Assembly: GCA_049977145.1 (NCBI GenBank)
Contig: JBMFGW010000058.1
Location: forward strand, 1 to 24,673
Direction of reading: 5' to 3'
DNA length: 24,673 nucleotides
DNA from: JAMDCX01 sp049977145
Lineage (GTDB): Bacteria > Planctomycetota > Phycisphaerae > WQYP01
This document shows, piece by piece, positions 1 to 8,381 of the stretch; positions within the stretch are counted from its first letter, which is position 1; each line of letters opens with the position of its first letter. The notes below the pieces were generated by a model. That model did no database searches. It worked only from the letters and a program-made list of their open reading frames with translations, and was not told the origin of the DNA. Position numbers and translations under genes: made by a program.

Positions 1-404
1 TCCGGGCTGACCACCCACAAATCCCGTACCCCATTGGAAATCGCCAGCATGTTAAAGTACATGTGATACCATGGTTGGTAACCGTTCACGTCTTTTCGGC
101 CTGCCAGGCTTACAATGAGCCTGGCTATAAAGCAGATTATACCCCCCCCTCCCAGAAAACAAACAAATGTGTTTCCACGAAAAAGTTTGGCGTAAAATTT
201 AAGTGTTCCACGCAATACCTCTGATAACGAAAACAGAACAACGGATTGATCGAAGTAACATGAACGCACGTACCGAGCAAGTCTACCAACAACGCAGCGC
301 CTTTGAATTCCCGTATCAAAGCGTCAGCAACCACTTCGCCGGACAGCCCACACCTTCACTACCTCAGGCCCGTGAACGGTTATCTTAAGTAAACCGTATT
401 GCTC
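1..404. other. Left-edge region with no confident gene; ambiguous open frame on the minus strand
   Basis: No gene can be called with confidence here. On the minus strand one frame stays open from about 323 to the window edge (about 107 codons). Its leftmost part reads like real coding sequence (DVNGYQPWYHMYFNMLAISN), so a gene running off the left edge is possible. However, no start codon has a well-placed ribosome binding site, and the plus strand also has an open frame from 3 to about 230. A perfect hairpin lies at 103-125. The run of C at about 146-152 is not part of any recognised element. Confidence 0.25.
103..125. other. Perfect 8-bp inverted repeat (hairpin)
   Basis: GCCAGGCT (103-110) and AGCCTGGC (118-125) are exact reverse complements around a 7-nt loop. 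There is no T-run on either side, so this is not a standard intrinsic terminator. It could be a regulatory hairpin or a protein-binding palindrome, and it lies inside the ambiguous left-edge open frame. Confidence 0.5.
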
Positions 405-1328
405 TTAGTCCGTCATTCCCGCACGGTATTGCGCCGGCGTGGTATTGAGTTTCCGCCGAAATACCACACCCAAATGCGTGACCGACGCAAACCCGGTGGC
501 ATAAGCAATGCGTTTGATTGACAGGTGGGTACCACGGAGCATGAGTTTGGCGCGGGCCAGTCGACATGCGGTCAACTCCTCCAATACGGTACGCGAGTGA
601 CACAGCGCAAAATGTCGCTCCAGCGTGCGGCGTGTTACGCCGAGCTGCCCGGCGATCCGGTCCGAAGAAATATTGCGATGGCTATGATTCCAAATAACTT
701 CCAAGGCCCGCCGCACGAGCGTATCCCCATGTAAAAGCGACGGGGATGGCTGCTTATTATTACCGGCTGTGGGCGCATGGCGTATCTCGCTCTCGGAGAG
801 CATTCCTGCCAACAGGGCCAGCGCGGTTAAAGATGTGGCCGTGGGATTCTCCGAAGACTCCATGGCCGCACGGACCAGATTCCATAATATTTCCACGGAA
901 GCCCGTCCGTGCAGAGCGTGCGGGACTACCGCCGATTCCGGTGTTAAAAGTCCTGACTGCTGCCAGCGGTGCGCAATTGCACCATTAAAGGAAATCCAGT
1001 AGTCCGACCAACCAATCCTCGGATCGGGGCGGTAGCGGTGCCATACATCCGGCAGCAGCAGCATAGCCGTGCCGGGGCTGATTTTTACCAGCCCGGTCTC
1101 GCGTGACTCAAATTCCCCAGCCCCGGTGAGAACGTAAATCAACTGATATTCCGGCAACACCCGCCCGATGTTCCAGGAAAATTCATACATATCCGGATGC
1201 GAGGGCAACGGATACGGCGCACCGGGTTTAATATGCTCTACCCCGGCGCCGGTAAGATAAAAACCCGAGGAAACAGCCTGGTCGCTGACCGGAAAATAAC
1301 CACAAGCTGTGTCGCTTTTTGTTAGCAT
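405..1328 (-). CDS. AraC family transcriptional regulator with N-terminal cupin-like sensor domain
   Basis: This is a 307-residue DNA-binding regulator of AraC type. Residues about 60-116 form the small beta-barrel ligand domain of the family (YQLIYVLTGAGEF, then SPGTAMLLLPDVWHRY and WSDYWISFNG). Residues about 205-305 hold the two helix-turn-helix motifs (ISSDRIAGQLGVTRRTLERHF; later IKRIAYATGFASVTHLGVVF) and end with the usual FRRKLNTTPAQYR. The ATG at 1328 has a GGAG six bases upstream. The length is typical for the family. It is transcribed away from the glycoside hydrolase cluster that begins at 1527, an arrangement usual for a local sugar-responsive activator, so control of that cluster, with a rhamnose-type sugar as effector, is the likely role. 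The effector is inference; the family call is firm. Confidence 0.93.
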   Translation of the reverse strand: MLTKSDTACGYFPVSDQAVSSGFYLTGAGVEHIKPGAPYPLPSHPDMYEFSWNIGRVLPEYQLIYVLTGAGEFESRETGLVKISPGTAMLLLPDVWHRYRPDPRIGWSDYWISFNGAIAHRWQQSGLLTPESAVVPHALHGRASVEILWNLVRAAMESSENPTATSLTALALLAGMLSESEIRHAPTAGNNKQPSPSLLHGDTLVRRALEVIWNHSHRNISSDRIAGQLGVTRRTLERHFALCHSRTVLEELTACRLARAKLMLRGTHLSIKRIAYATGFASVTHLGVVFRRKLNTTPAQYRAGMTD

Positions 1329-1434
1329 TTTATGCTCCTGCAGTACAATAATAATGGGAATGTAGCATTTTCATGGGATTTTATCTTACGCCGCGGTGGT
1401 CGCTAAATCAATAAAGATTTTTCCTCATAGCGGA

Positions 1435-1462
1435 TTGTCAAATCATCGGCGAAGGCTATACT
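1435..1462 (+). promoter_or_regulatory. Sigma-70-type promoter of the glycoside hydrolase cluster
   Basis: TTGTCA at 1435-1440 (5 of 6 consensus) and TATACT at 1457-1462 (5 of 6) are separated by 16 bp. Transcription would start near 1469, about 58 nt ahead of the GTG at 1527. This argues against using the upstream ATG at 1464, which would lie at or before the transcript start. The promoter sits in the divergent spacer shared with the araC-type gene, where an operator would be expected; no clear operator was identified. Confidence 0.6.
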
Positions 1463-1526
1463 CATGGCCGCCTTTGTAGTCAGGGTTCATGGACCTATGG
1501 CAATGAATGTTTACAAGGAGTTGATT

Positions 1527-3059
1527 GTGAAAAGTTCGCATCCAAAATTAGTGCATTATGTTCTTCCACTGGCCATCTTGTCATGCCCGGCGATAACTTT
1601 TGCGGTGTCAGTCGCCAATGCCGCGCCGACCAGCGTATCGGTGACATGGTCCAAGGCCATTGGCATTTCTCCTACCACACCCACGCTACAAGTGGTGGTC
1701 AATCCGATGCTGCGGCCCGGTTCGCCCATCAGTCATCGCGCCTTTCAGGCGCTGCATCGGCTGAAGGCCAATGATGTTCGCTTTGTACCGTGGCTTCCTT
1801 ACCCCCAGTTGGCGGTGGCGGAACTCAAGCCGCCGGCCAATGGCAAGACTTTCTGGAATTGCAAACTCATTGATCCCATGGTGCAGGATTTTATGCGTGC
1901 CACCACCGGGCATCCGGTGATTATGAACTTCAGCACGATACCCGAATGGATGTTTCAGACGCCCAAGCCCGTCACCTGGCCGAAAAATCCCAATCAGGTG
2001 GTTTGGAATTATGAACAGGGCACAAAGCTGCGCGTAAGCGTGAAAACACTGGCCAATTATTACGCCCGACTGGTGAGTTGGTACACCCGTGGTGGATTCC
2101 GGGATGAATATGGCCATTGGCATAAATCGCCTTATCATTATCATTTCGCGTGGTGGGAGGTGCTTAATGAGGTGGATTTTGAACATCACATGAATGTTCA
2201 AGAATACACCCGCTGGTATGATGCCATTACCGCCGCGATCCATAAAGTTTCTCCCCAAACCAAATTTGTGGGCTTGGCTTTGGCCTCAACATCAGTCGGA
2301 ATTTGGAATCCCGCTGATCTGGCCTGGTTCCGTTATTTCCTTAACCCCCGCAATCACGCTCCCAGCACACCTATGAATATGATCTCCTATCATTTTTATG
2401 CCAGCCCGGCACCCACCGATAAACCCGCGACCTGGCCGCACATTTTCTTTGCGCAAGCCAATAGTTTTCTCGGTGAGGTGCGGCAGATTCGGGCCATTCG
2501 GAAAAAGCTTTCACCGCAAACCCAAACGGATGTTGATGAAATGGGATCTATTCTGCCTTTTGACACCGCCCCCAAACTGGTGCGCCCCATTCCCAACATG
2601 TATTGGAACTTAAGCGGTGCGATGTACGCGTATCTTTTCGCCCATCTGGCCCGGCAAGGTATTCAAATTGCCGGCGAAAGCCAACTCATTGGCTATCCCA
2701 GTCAGTTTCCAAGCGTATCCATGGTGAATTGGACCACCGGTGTGCCGAATGCGAGATTCCGCGTGCTGGAGTTGTTGCATGATAATTTCGGCCCGGGAGA
2801 TCGGATCATTGCCACGCATAGTCACACGCCGGGTGTATTTGCCCAGGGGTTTGTAACCCCCGCGCGAATCCGAAAACTTTTGCTGGTAAACAAACGTAAC
2901 CATACCGTGGAACTGAATGTGCCCGCGGCCAATGGAGCGGTGGAACAATGGGTGGATCAGCACACTGCCGAAAAGCCACCGGCGCAGCGGACATTGGCCC
3001 ATAACCACCTGCGACTGGGCGGTCTGGGCGTTGCGGTGCTGACGCTTAGAAAGCCGTAA
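1527..3059 (+). CDS. Secreted clan GH-A glycoside hydrolase (GH39-like)
   Basis: This is a 510-residue exported enzyme likely to hydrolyse glycosidic bonds with a retaining mechanism. An N-terminal signal peptide (about residues 1-33, hydrophobic stretch VLPLAILSCPAITFAV, then VANAAP) points to export. The clan GH-A acid/base signature is seen as WWEVLNEVDF with Asn214-Glu215, and a candidate nucleophile is Glu338 in VDEMGS, a spacing compatible with the (beta/alpha)8 barrel of GH39 and relatives. The C-terminal 100 residues look like the beta-sandwich common in these enzymes. GTG at 1527 is chosen because AAGGAG lies six bases before it and the signal peptide then begins directly with MKSSHPK; an in-frame ATG at 1464 would add 21 residues and sits at the predicted transcript start. 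It is followed 83 bp later by the GH106 gene. Substrate is unknown; a xylosidase, arabinosidase or new GH-A family are all possible. Confidence 0.75.
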   Translation: MKSSHPKLVHYVLPLAILSCPAITFAVSVANAAPTSVSVTWSKAIGISPTTPTLQVVVNPMLRPGSPISHRAFQALHRLKANDVRFVPWLPYPQLAVAELKPPANGKTFWNCKLIDPMVQDFMRATTGHPVIMNFSTIPEWMFQTPKPVTWPKNPNQVVWNYEQGTKLRVSVKTLANYYARLVSWYTRGGFRDEYGHWHKSPYHYHFAWWEVLNEVDFEHHMNVQEYTRWYDAITAAIHKVSPQTKFVGLALASTSVGIWNPADLAWFRYFLNPRNHAPSTPMNMISYHFYASPAPTDKPATWPHIFFAQANSFLGEVRQIRAIRKKLSPQTQTDVDEMGSILPFDTAPKLVRPIPNMYWNLSGAMYAYLFAHLARQGIQIAGESQLIGYPSQFPSVSMVNWTTGVPNARFRVLELLHDNFGPGDRIIATHSHTPGVFAQGFVTPARIRKLLLVNKRNHTVELNVPAANGAVEQWVDQHTAEKPPAQRTLAHNHLRLGGLGVAVLTLRKP

Positions 3060-3142
3060 AATCTGGAACCTTAGCGATTTGGGATGATTGATTTGAGCTA
3101 AGATTTGTTAGACACAATACCGTGATCAAGGGGAATACCACC

Positions 3143-6100
3143 GTGAATTCATTGAACCGTCGGGATTTTGTTGGTCGAATCGGCATAAGCGCCGCGGGAT
3201 TGCTGATGCTGCAATCAGGCGTTGTGACTACGGCATTGGCGCAATCAGGCAAAAGTCGAACAGGGACCGCTTCTCCCGGTGATCTGGCCAACAATTTTGC
3301 TTCGCCACCGTTTGACTGTGGGCCATGGGTTTATTGGTTCTGGCTGGATGTGAACGTCACTCATGCCGGAATTACCGCTGACCTTGAGGCGATGAAGGCG
3401 GTGGGGATTGCCGGCGTACTTATTATGGATGTGGATCAGGGTACGCCGGCGAGTTTCAATGGGGCCAAGTTCGGCGATCCAAAATGGTATGAACTGTTTA
3501 AGTTTGCGTGTTCGGAAGCCCACCGGCTGGGGATGCACATCAACATGACCAATGACGCTGGCTGGTGCGGCAGCGGCGGGCCATGGGTTACGCCCGAACT
3601 TTCGATGCAGCGCGTGGTGTGGACAAGCACCGCCATTACCGGAGGAAAACCGGTTGACGCGGTGTTGCCGCAGCCGCCGGCCAATTTGAATTTTTACCGT
3701 GATATTGCCGTATTAGCATTTCCCACACCAAAACATGCGTACGCAGTTACCAACCTCAACAACCAGACGGATGTGACCGCTCAAGACAATATTTTTGACC
3801 CGGCGCAATGGCCCACCCTTCAAGCTGATCAAATGGTACCCGCCAATTCTGTGCGGGATATTTCGGCACACATGGACGACACAGGGCGATTGAAATGGAA
3901 TGCCCCGCCAGGACAATGGACCGTTTTACGCTTCGGCCATACCACCACCGGGGTGGATAATCATCCGGCCCCGGTAGGTGGGCTGGGCCTGGAAACCGAT
4001 AAACTCAGTAGAGCGGCCACGTTATTCCAGTTTCATTCGCTCATGGAGCGGATCATCAAGCGCATTGGCCCATTGGCGGGTCAAACCCTTGTATCCACGC
4101 ATATTGATAGCTGGGAAACCGGCTCGCAGAATTGGACCCCGACATTCCGTGCCGATTTCAAACGTCTGCGCGGCTATGACATCATGGCATATCTGCCGGT
4201 GTTCACAGGACAAGTGGTCGAGAGCCTGGAGATATCCCAGCGATTTTTATGGGATTTGCGAGCGACCATCGGTACACTGCTGGCGGAAAACTACGCCGCA
4301 GCCATGCGCGAAGTGGCTGCAAAGCATGGCCTTAGGCTTTCCATTGAGGGATATTCCGGCGAACCGGCTAATGATGTGCGTTATGGCGGACAAGCGGCGG
4401 AACCCATGTCCGAATGCTGGTCATGGGCGAGATTTGGAGCCAGTTCGACTGTTACCGAGATGACTTCCGCCGGACATGTCTATGGCCATAACATCATTGG
4501 TCAGGAGACATTTACCGCAGACAGCGATGAAAAATGGCAGGGGCATCCGGCCGTCGTAAAAGATATTGGCGATTGGACGTTGTGTGAAGGAATCAACCGG
4601 TTTGTTTTTCACCGCTACGCCATGCAACCCTGGACCAACCCACACTACGCACCGGGAATGTCCATGGGGCCATGGGGCCTGCATTACGAACGTACTGAAA
4701 CCTGGTGGCACTTAACCAAGCCGTGGCATGATTACGTTGCCCGCTGCTGTTACCTGCTGCGGCAGGGACACTTTGTCGCCGATGTGTGTTATATGCAGCC
4801 TGAAGGCGCGCCGCAAACATTTAGTTCACCCGACAATGGCCCGGGCAGCCCACCGCGACGGCCTGGATACAACTATGACGGATGCCCGGCGGAAGCGGTG
4901 CTCCACCGTATGGAATATAAGAATGGCTTTCTCACACTGCCCGGCGGGATGAAGTACCGCATTCTGGTGCTACCCGATTCTCCCACCATGACACCACAAC
5001 TGCTGCGAAAAATAAAAACACTGGTCGATGCCGGTGCCACGGTCATCGGCCCGCGGCCCAAAAAATCGCCAAGTCTCACCAATTTTCCACATTGTGATGC
5101 TGAGGTGGAAACACTTGCTGAACAATTATGGGGGACCGGTAAGATTGCCACCGGCAAAACCGCCGCCGATGTACTGGCCGCACAGGGCATAAAGCCCGAT
5201 TTTCAATGTGATCAACCCATGGTGCGATGGACCCATCGGCGTACCGCCGACATGGATATTTATTTTGTGGCCAACGGACAAGTAGCGCCGGATTACCCTT
5301 ATGCTGGAAGCCCGATGCTGGCCAATTGCACCTTCCGTGCCACCGGTGCTCAACCGGAATTCTGGAATCCGGAAACTGGAACCGTTTCGCCGGTTCCGGC
5401 ATACAGCGCATCCGGCGGCCAGACGCATATTCCCATTGCGTTCCAACCTAAAGGGTCTGTATTTGTCGTATTTCGCCATGGCTCCTCTACGCGGAGCACA
5501 CCGGCGATCCGAAGTATCAGCCGCGACGGGAAAATACTTCTGTCGGCCAGCACAAAACTGATGCCACGCAAACCGTTGCATATTAAAATTCTCAGTGCCA
5601 CTTATGGCGTTCCAGTGACTTTGGAACGCAATCGGCACGAAACGTCCATTGTTCAGAAACTCGTGAACGACGGACACTATGATTTTCCGGTGGTACAAAT
5701 TGCGGCCATCGGTGGCGATCCGGATCCCAATGTTGTCAAGACGCTTGATATTCACTATAGGGTTGATGGCCACGAAGGCCATATCCAGGCGCACGATGGT
5801 CAGGACGTACACTTTAATCACCCTGCGGGATCACATATTAAAATAATTTCTGTAACGTATGGCGTTCCCAAGCATACCAAGGACGTCACAAAGATCGTAC
5901 AGAACCTCGTCGATGCCGGCACCATCAGCTTTCCCGTCACCCAAATTGCAGCCATCGGAGGCGATCCCGATTTCGGCGTGGTCAAGACACTTGATATTCA
6001 CTGCGTGGTGGATGGCCACGCCAAACACTTCCAATTCCAAGATGGCGGTTGGGTATCATTTACGGCAGGCCCTGAATTCCATGAGGTTGTTGCCATGGAG

Positions 6101-6781
6101 AGCAATAATAATGGCGGACGGCACGCCATTATTACGCAGCCGGGCCGATACCAATTCCGGTTTTCTTCCGGCCAACAGTCCACCGTTCATGTTTCTGATA
6201 TTCCTGATCCCGTCGTCGTTAATGGGCCATGGACGGTAAACTTTCCCGCTGGTTGGGGTGCCCCGGCCCAGATACACCTCGATAAGCTCATCGCGTGGAA
6301 CAAACATTCCGATGCGGGCGTCCGCTACTTTTCCGGTACTGGCGAATATCAGACTGAATTTGAGATTCCGGCGGAACTGCCGGCACCGCATCGACGGTTT
6401 TATCTGGATTTAGGCCAAGTTGCAGTCATGGCGCGGGTCACGCTCAACGGCCAAGATATGGGCATATTGTGGAAACCGCCGTTCAAACTTGATGTCACGG
6501 CAAAGCTCAAGGCGGGGCGCAATAGTTTGATCATCCAAGTTACCAATTTATGGATCAACCGCCTAATCGGCGATCAGCAGTTACCGGAAGATTGCGATCG
6601 CGCCCCCGGAGGAAATTTACTCAAATGGCCGCAATGGTTGCTCGATGGCAAGCTCAGCCCCACCGGACGGTTCACTTTTACCACCTGGCAACTATGGAAC
6701 AAATACGATCCACTGGCGGAGTCCGGCCTGATCGGACCGGTAATATTAAAGACTGCTTTACGTGAGGATATAAAAATATAA
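3143..6781 (+). CDS. GH106-type alpha-L-rhamnosidase, Tat-exported, with internal tandem repeat
   Basis: This 1212-residue enzyme should release alpha-L-rhamnose from polysaccharides or rhamnosides. A twin-arginine signal is clear (NSLNRRDFVGR, then a hydrophobic stretch ending TALAQ), so it is exported folded. After it comes the GH106 opening (FDCGPWVYWFWLDVNV, then GITADLEAMKAVGIAGVLIM) and a long family catalytic region including THIDSWETGSQNWTP. The C-terminus from about residue 1025 is a beta-sandwich (GPWTVNFP; RFYLDLGQVAVMARVTLNG; LGILW-like GILWKPPF) usual for the family. Between the two, residues about 813-978 hold two near-identical 85-residue units not normal for GH106. GTG at 3143 is preferred over GTG at 3122 because AAGGGG lies nine bases upstream and the Tat motif then sits at the very start. 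Its stop codon directly touches the ATG of the next gene, indicating coupled translation. Confidence 0.88.
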   Translation: MNSLNRRDFVGRIGISAAGLLMLQSGVVTTALAQSGKSRTGTASPGDLANNFASPPFDCGPWVYWFWLDVNVTHAGITADLEAMKAVGIAGVLIMDVDQGTPASFNGAKFGDPKWYELFKFACSEAHRLGMHINMTNDAGWCGSGGPWVTPELSMQRVVWTSTAITGGKPVDAVLPQPPANLNFYRDIAVLAFPTPKHAYAVTNLNNQTDVTAQDNIFDPAQWPTLQADQMVPANSVRDISAHMDDTGRLKWNAPPGQWTVLRFGHTTTGVDNHPAPVGGLGLETDKLSRAATLFQFHSLMERIIKRIGPLAGQTLVSTHIDSWETGSQNWTPTFRADFKRLRGYDIMAYLPVFTGQVVESLEISQRFLWDLRATIGTLLAENYAAAMREVAAKHGLRLSIEGYSGEPANDVRYGGQAAEPMSECWSWARFGASSTVTEMTSAGHVYGHNIIGQETFTADSDEKWQGHPAVVKDIGDWTLCEGINRFVFHRYAMQPWTNPHYAPGMSMGPWGLHYERTETWWHLTKPWHDYVARCCYLLRQGHFVADVCYMQPEGAPQTFSSPDNGPGSPPRRPGYNYDGCPAEAVLHRMEYKNGFLTLPGGMKYRILVLPDSPTMTPQLLRKIKTLVDAGATVIGPRPKKSPSLTNFPHCDAEVETLAEQLWGTGKIATGKTAADVLAAQGIKPDFQCDQPMVRWTHRRTADMDIYFVANGQVAPDYPYAGSPMLANCTFRATGAQPEFWNPETGTVSPVPAYSASGGQTHIPIAFQPKGSVFVVFRHGSSTRSTPAIRSISRDGKILLSASTKLMPRKPLHIKILSATYGVPVTLERNRHETSIVQKLVNDGHYDFPVVQIAAIGGDPDPNVVKTLDIHYRVDGHEGHIQAHDGQDVHFNHPAGSHIKIISVTYGVPKHTKDVTKIVQNLVDAGTISFPVTQIAAIGGDPDFGVVKTLDIHCVVDGHAKHFQFQDGGWVSFTAGPEFHEVVAMESNNNGGRHAIITQPGRYQFRFSSGQQSTVHVSDIPDPVVVNGPWTVNFPAGWGAPAQIHLDKLIAWNKHSDAGVRYFSGTGEYQTEFEIPAELPAPHRRFYLDLGQVAVMARVTLNGQDMGILWKPPFKLDVTAKLKAGRNSLIIQVTNLWINRLIGDQQLPEDCDRAPGGNLLKWPQWLLDGKLSPTGRFTFTTWQLWNKYDPLAESGLIGPVILKTALREDIKI
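5579..6067 (+). repeat. Tandem 85-residue domain repeat inside the GH106 gene
   Basis: Two copies start at 5579 and 5834, exactly 255 bp apart (residues 813 and 898 of the protein). Both share HIKI-S-TYGVP, then IVQ-LV--G---FPV-QIAAIGGDPD, then VVKTLDIH--VDGH and end near a DG-V-F turn. The pattern (a YG-like strand, a helix, a GGDP turn and a final beta hairpin) resembles the small DUF3395/DnaJ-C11-like domain, but this is recognition by eye. The nucleotide copies have diverged at many third positions, so the duplication is not very recent. Confidence 0.85.
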
Positions 6782-8236
6782 ATGAACAACTTGACAACGT
6801 CTGCGGATAATAAGCAGCGAGTAAAAATTGGGCTGTTCGGCATCGGCTTGGATGCGTATTGGCCTCAGTTTTCCGGCTTAAAACAACGCCTGGAAGGCTA
6901 TCTGGGCGTGGTGGAAAATAATCTTAAACGGCCCGACATCAACATTATTAATCTTGGCCTTATTGATACGCCGGAAAAAGCCCTCAATGCCGGGCATGAC
7001 TTCCGCCGGGCCGATGTTGATCTGATATTTTTATTTGTCAGCACGTACGCGTTATCTTCCACGGTACTGCCCGTGGTTCGCCGCGCGAAAGTACCGGTGA
7101 TTATTCTTAACCTGGCCCCGGCACCGGCCATGGATTATGCCAAATTCAACGCCATGCGCGACCGCACGGCCATGACGGGCGAATGGTTGGCGTGGTGTCA
7201 GGCCTGCCCCGTTCCGGAAATCGCTAATGTCTTTAATCGCTGTGCCATTCCATTTCATCAGATTACCGGCGTGCTGGAAGGTGATCCCGATGTCTGGCGG
7301 CAGTTGGATCAATGGTTGTCCGCGGCGCATGTGGCATACGTCATGGAACACAACCGCTTGGGCGTGATGGGACATTATTATGGCGGCATGTTGGACATTT
7401 ACAGTGATTTAACGCAGCAGTGCGCCGCTTTCGGCGGGCATATCGAAATTATGGAAGTCGATGAACTTGCGGCCCTGAGATCGACCATTTCCAAGGACGC
7501 AATCGCGCAGCGTGTTAAGCATTTCCATGATGTCTTTGACGTACAAAGCGATTGCCCGCCGGAAGAACTGAGTCGCGCCGCCCGCACCAGCGTGGCGCTG
7601 GATCAACTGGTGGAAAAGCACAACCTTGGTTCACTGGCCTACTATTATATGGGTACCGGCAACCCCGCCAATGAAGATGCCATCAGTTCCATTATCCTTG
7701 GCAACTCGCTTTTAACCGCACGGGGAATTCCGGTCGCCGGAGAGATGGAAATTAAAAACGCCCAAGCCATGAAAATTATGGACTCCTTTGACGCGGGCGG
7801 CTCTTTTACTGAATATTACGCTATGGATTTTAATGATGATGTCGTCCTGATGGGCCATGATGGCCCCGGCCATATTGCCATTGCGCAGGGCAAAACCAAA
7901 GTGCGGCCATTGCAGGTGTATCATGGCAAAGTCGGGTGCGGGTTGTCCGTGGAAATGTCCGTCAAACACGGCCCGGTCACGCTATTGTCGGTCGTACAGA
8001 CTGCGGATGGAAAGCTGACACTTCTGACCGCCGAGGCAGAGTCGGTAGCCGGACCCGTTCTGGAAATCGGCAATACCAACAGTCGTTACCGCTTTGCAAT
8101 CGGCGCACGACAATTCGTGGAATCATGGAACGCACAAGGGCCGGCGCACCATTGCGCCGTTGGGGTCGGGCATATCGCCGACCGGATCGAAAAACTAGGA
8201 AAGCTGCTGAACATGGAAACCATTCGCGTCTGCTGA
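6782..8236 (+). CDS. L-fucose/L-arabinose isomerase family protein
   Basis: This 484-residue cytoplasmic protein belongs to the aldose-ketose isomerase superfamily of AraA and FucI. The N-terminal Rossmann-like domain starts at RVKIGLFGIGLDAYW and includes LIFLFVSTYALSSTVLPVV. The later domain has residues matching the family's metal and substrate site by position: Glu321/Glu323 in GEMEIKN, Asp349 in AMDF, His359 in MGHDGP and His456/His457 in AHHCAVGVGH. No signal peptide is present. The ATG follows the GH106 stop codon with no gap, so the two are translationally coupled. Its place in the cluster suggests it isomerises a sugar released by the two hydrolases. L-rhamnose is normally handled by an unrelated isomerase (RhaA), so the true substrate may be L-fucose, L-arabinose or another deoxysugar; this is inference. 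The family call is strong, the substrate is not. Confidence 0.82.
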   Translation: MNNLTTSADNKQRVKIGLFGIGLDAYWPQFSGLKQRLEGYLGVVENNLKRPDINIINLGLIDTPEKALNAGHDFRRADVDLIFLFVSTYALSSTVLPVVRRAKVPVIILNLAPAPAMDYAKFNAMRDRTAMTGEWLAWCQACPVPEIANVFNRCAIPFHQITGVLEGDPDVWRQLDQWLSAAHVAYVMEHNRLGVMGHYYGGMLDIYSDLTQQCAAFGGHIEIMEVDELAALRSTISKDAIAQRVKHFHDVFDVQSDCPPEELSRAARTSVALDQLVEKHNLGSLAYYYMGTGNPANEDAISSIILGNSLLTARGIPVAGEMEIKNAQAMKIMDSFDAGGSFTEYYAMDFNDDVVLMGHDGPGHIAIAQGKTKVRPLQVYHGKVGCGLSVEMSVKHGPVTLLSVVQTADGKLTLLTAEAESVAGPVLEIGNTNSRYRFAIGARQFVESWNAQGPAHHCAVGVGHIADRIEKLGKLLNMETIRVC

Positions 8237-8381
8237 CTTGACGGTGATGCGGTGGTGACGCGGAGCAATGCGCGCCAGCGATTCCGAACCCTATGAATCC
8301 ACGAAGTTATTATGGCAATGCACCGCGATGAAAAAATTCTATTGGAGGACTGTCAACTGCGGCTATTGCTCTGAGCCGAAA

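Noticed and set aside
1464..1526. Upstream ATG for the GH39-like protein
   Set aside because: It sits at or before the predicted transcript start, and the signal peptide and ribosome binding site fit GTG 1527 better.
8357..8375. Inverted repeat CGGCT...AGCCG after pheS as an intrinsic terminator
   Set aside because: Only five base pairs with a nine-base loop and no T-run on the relevant strand.
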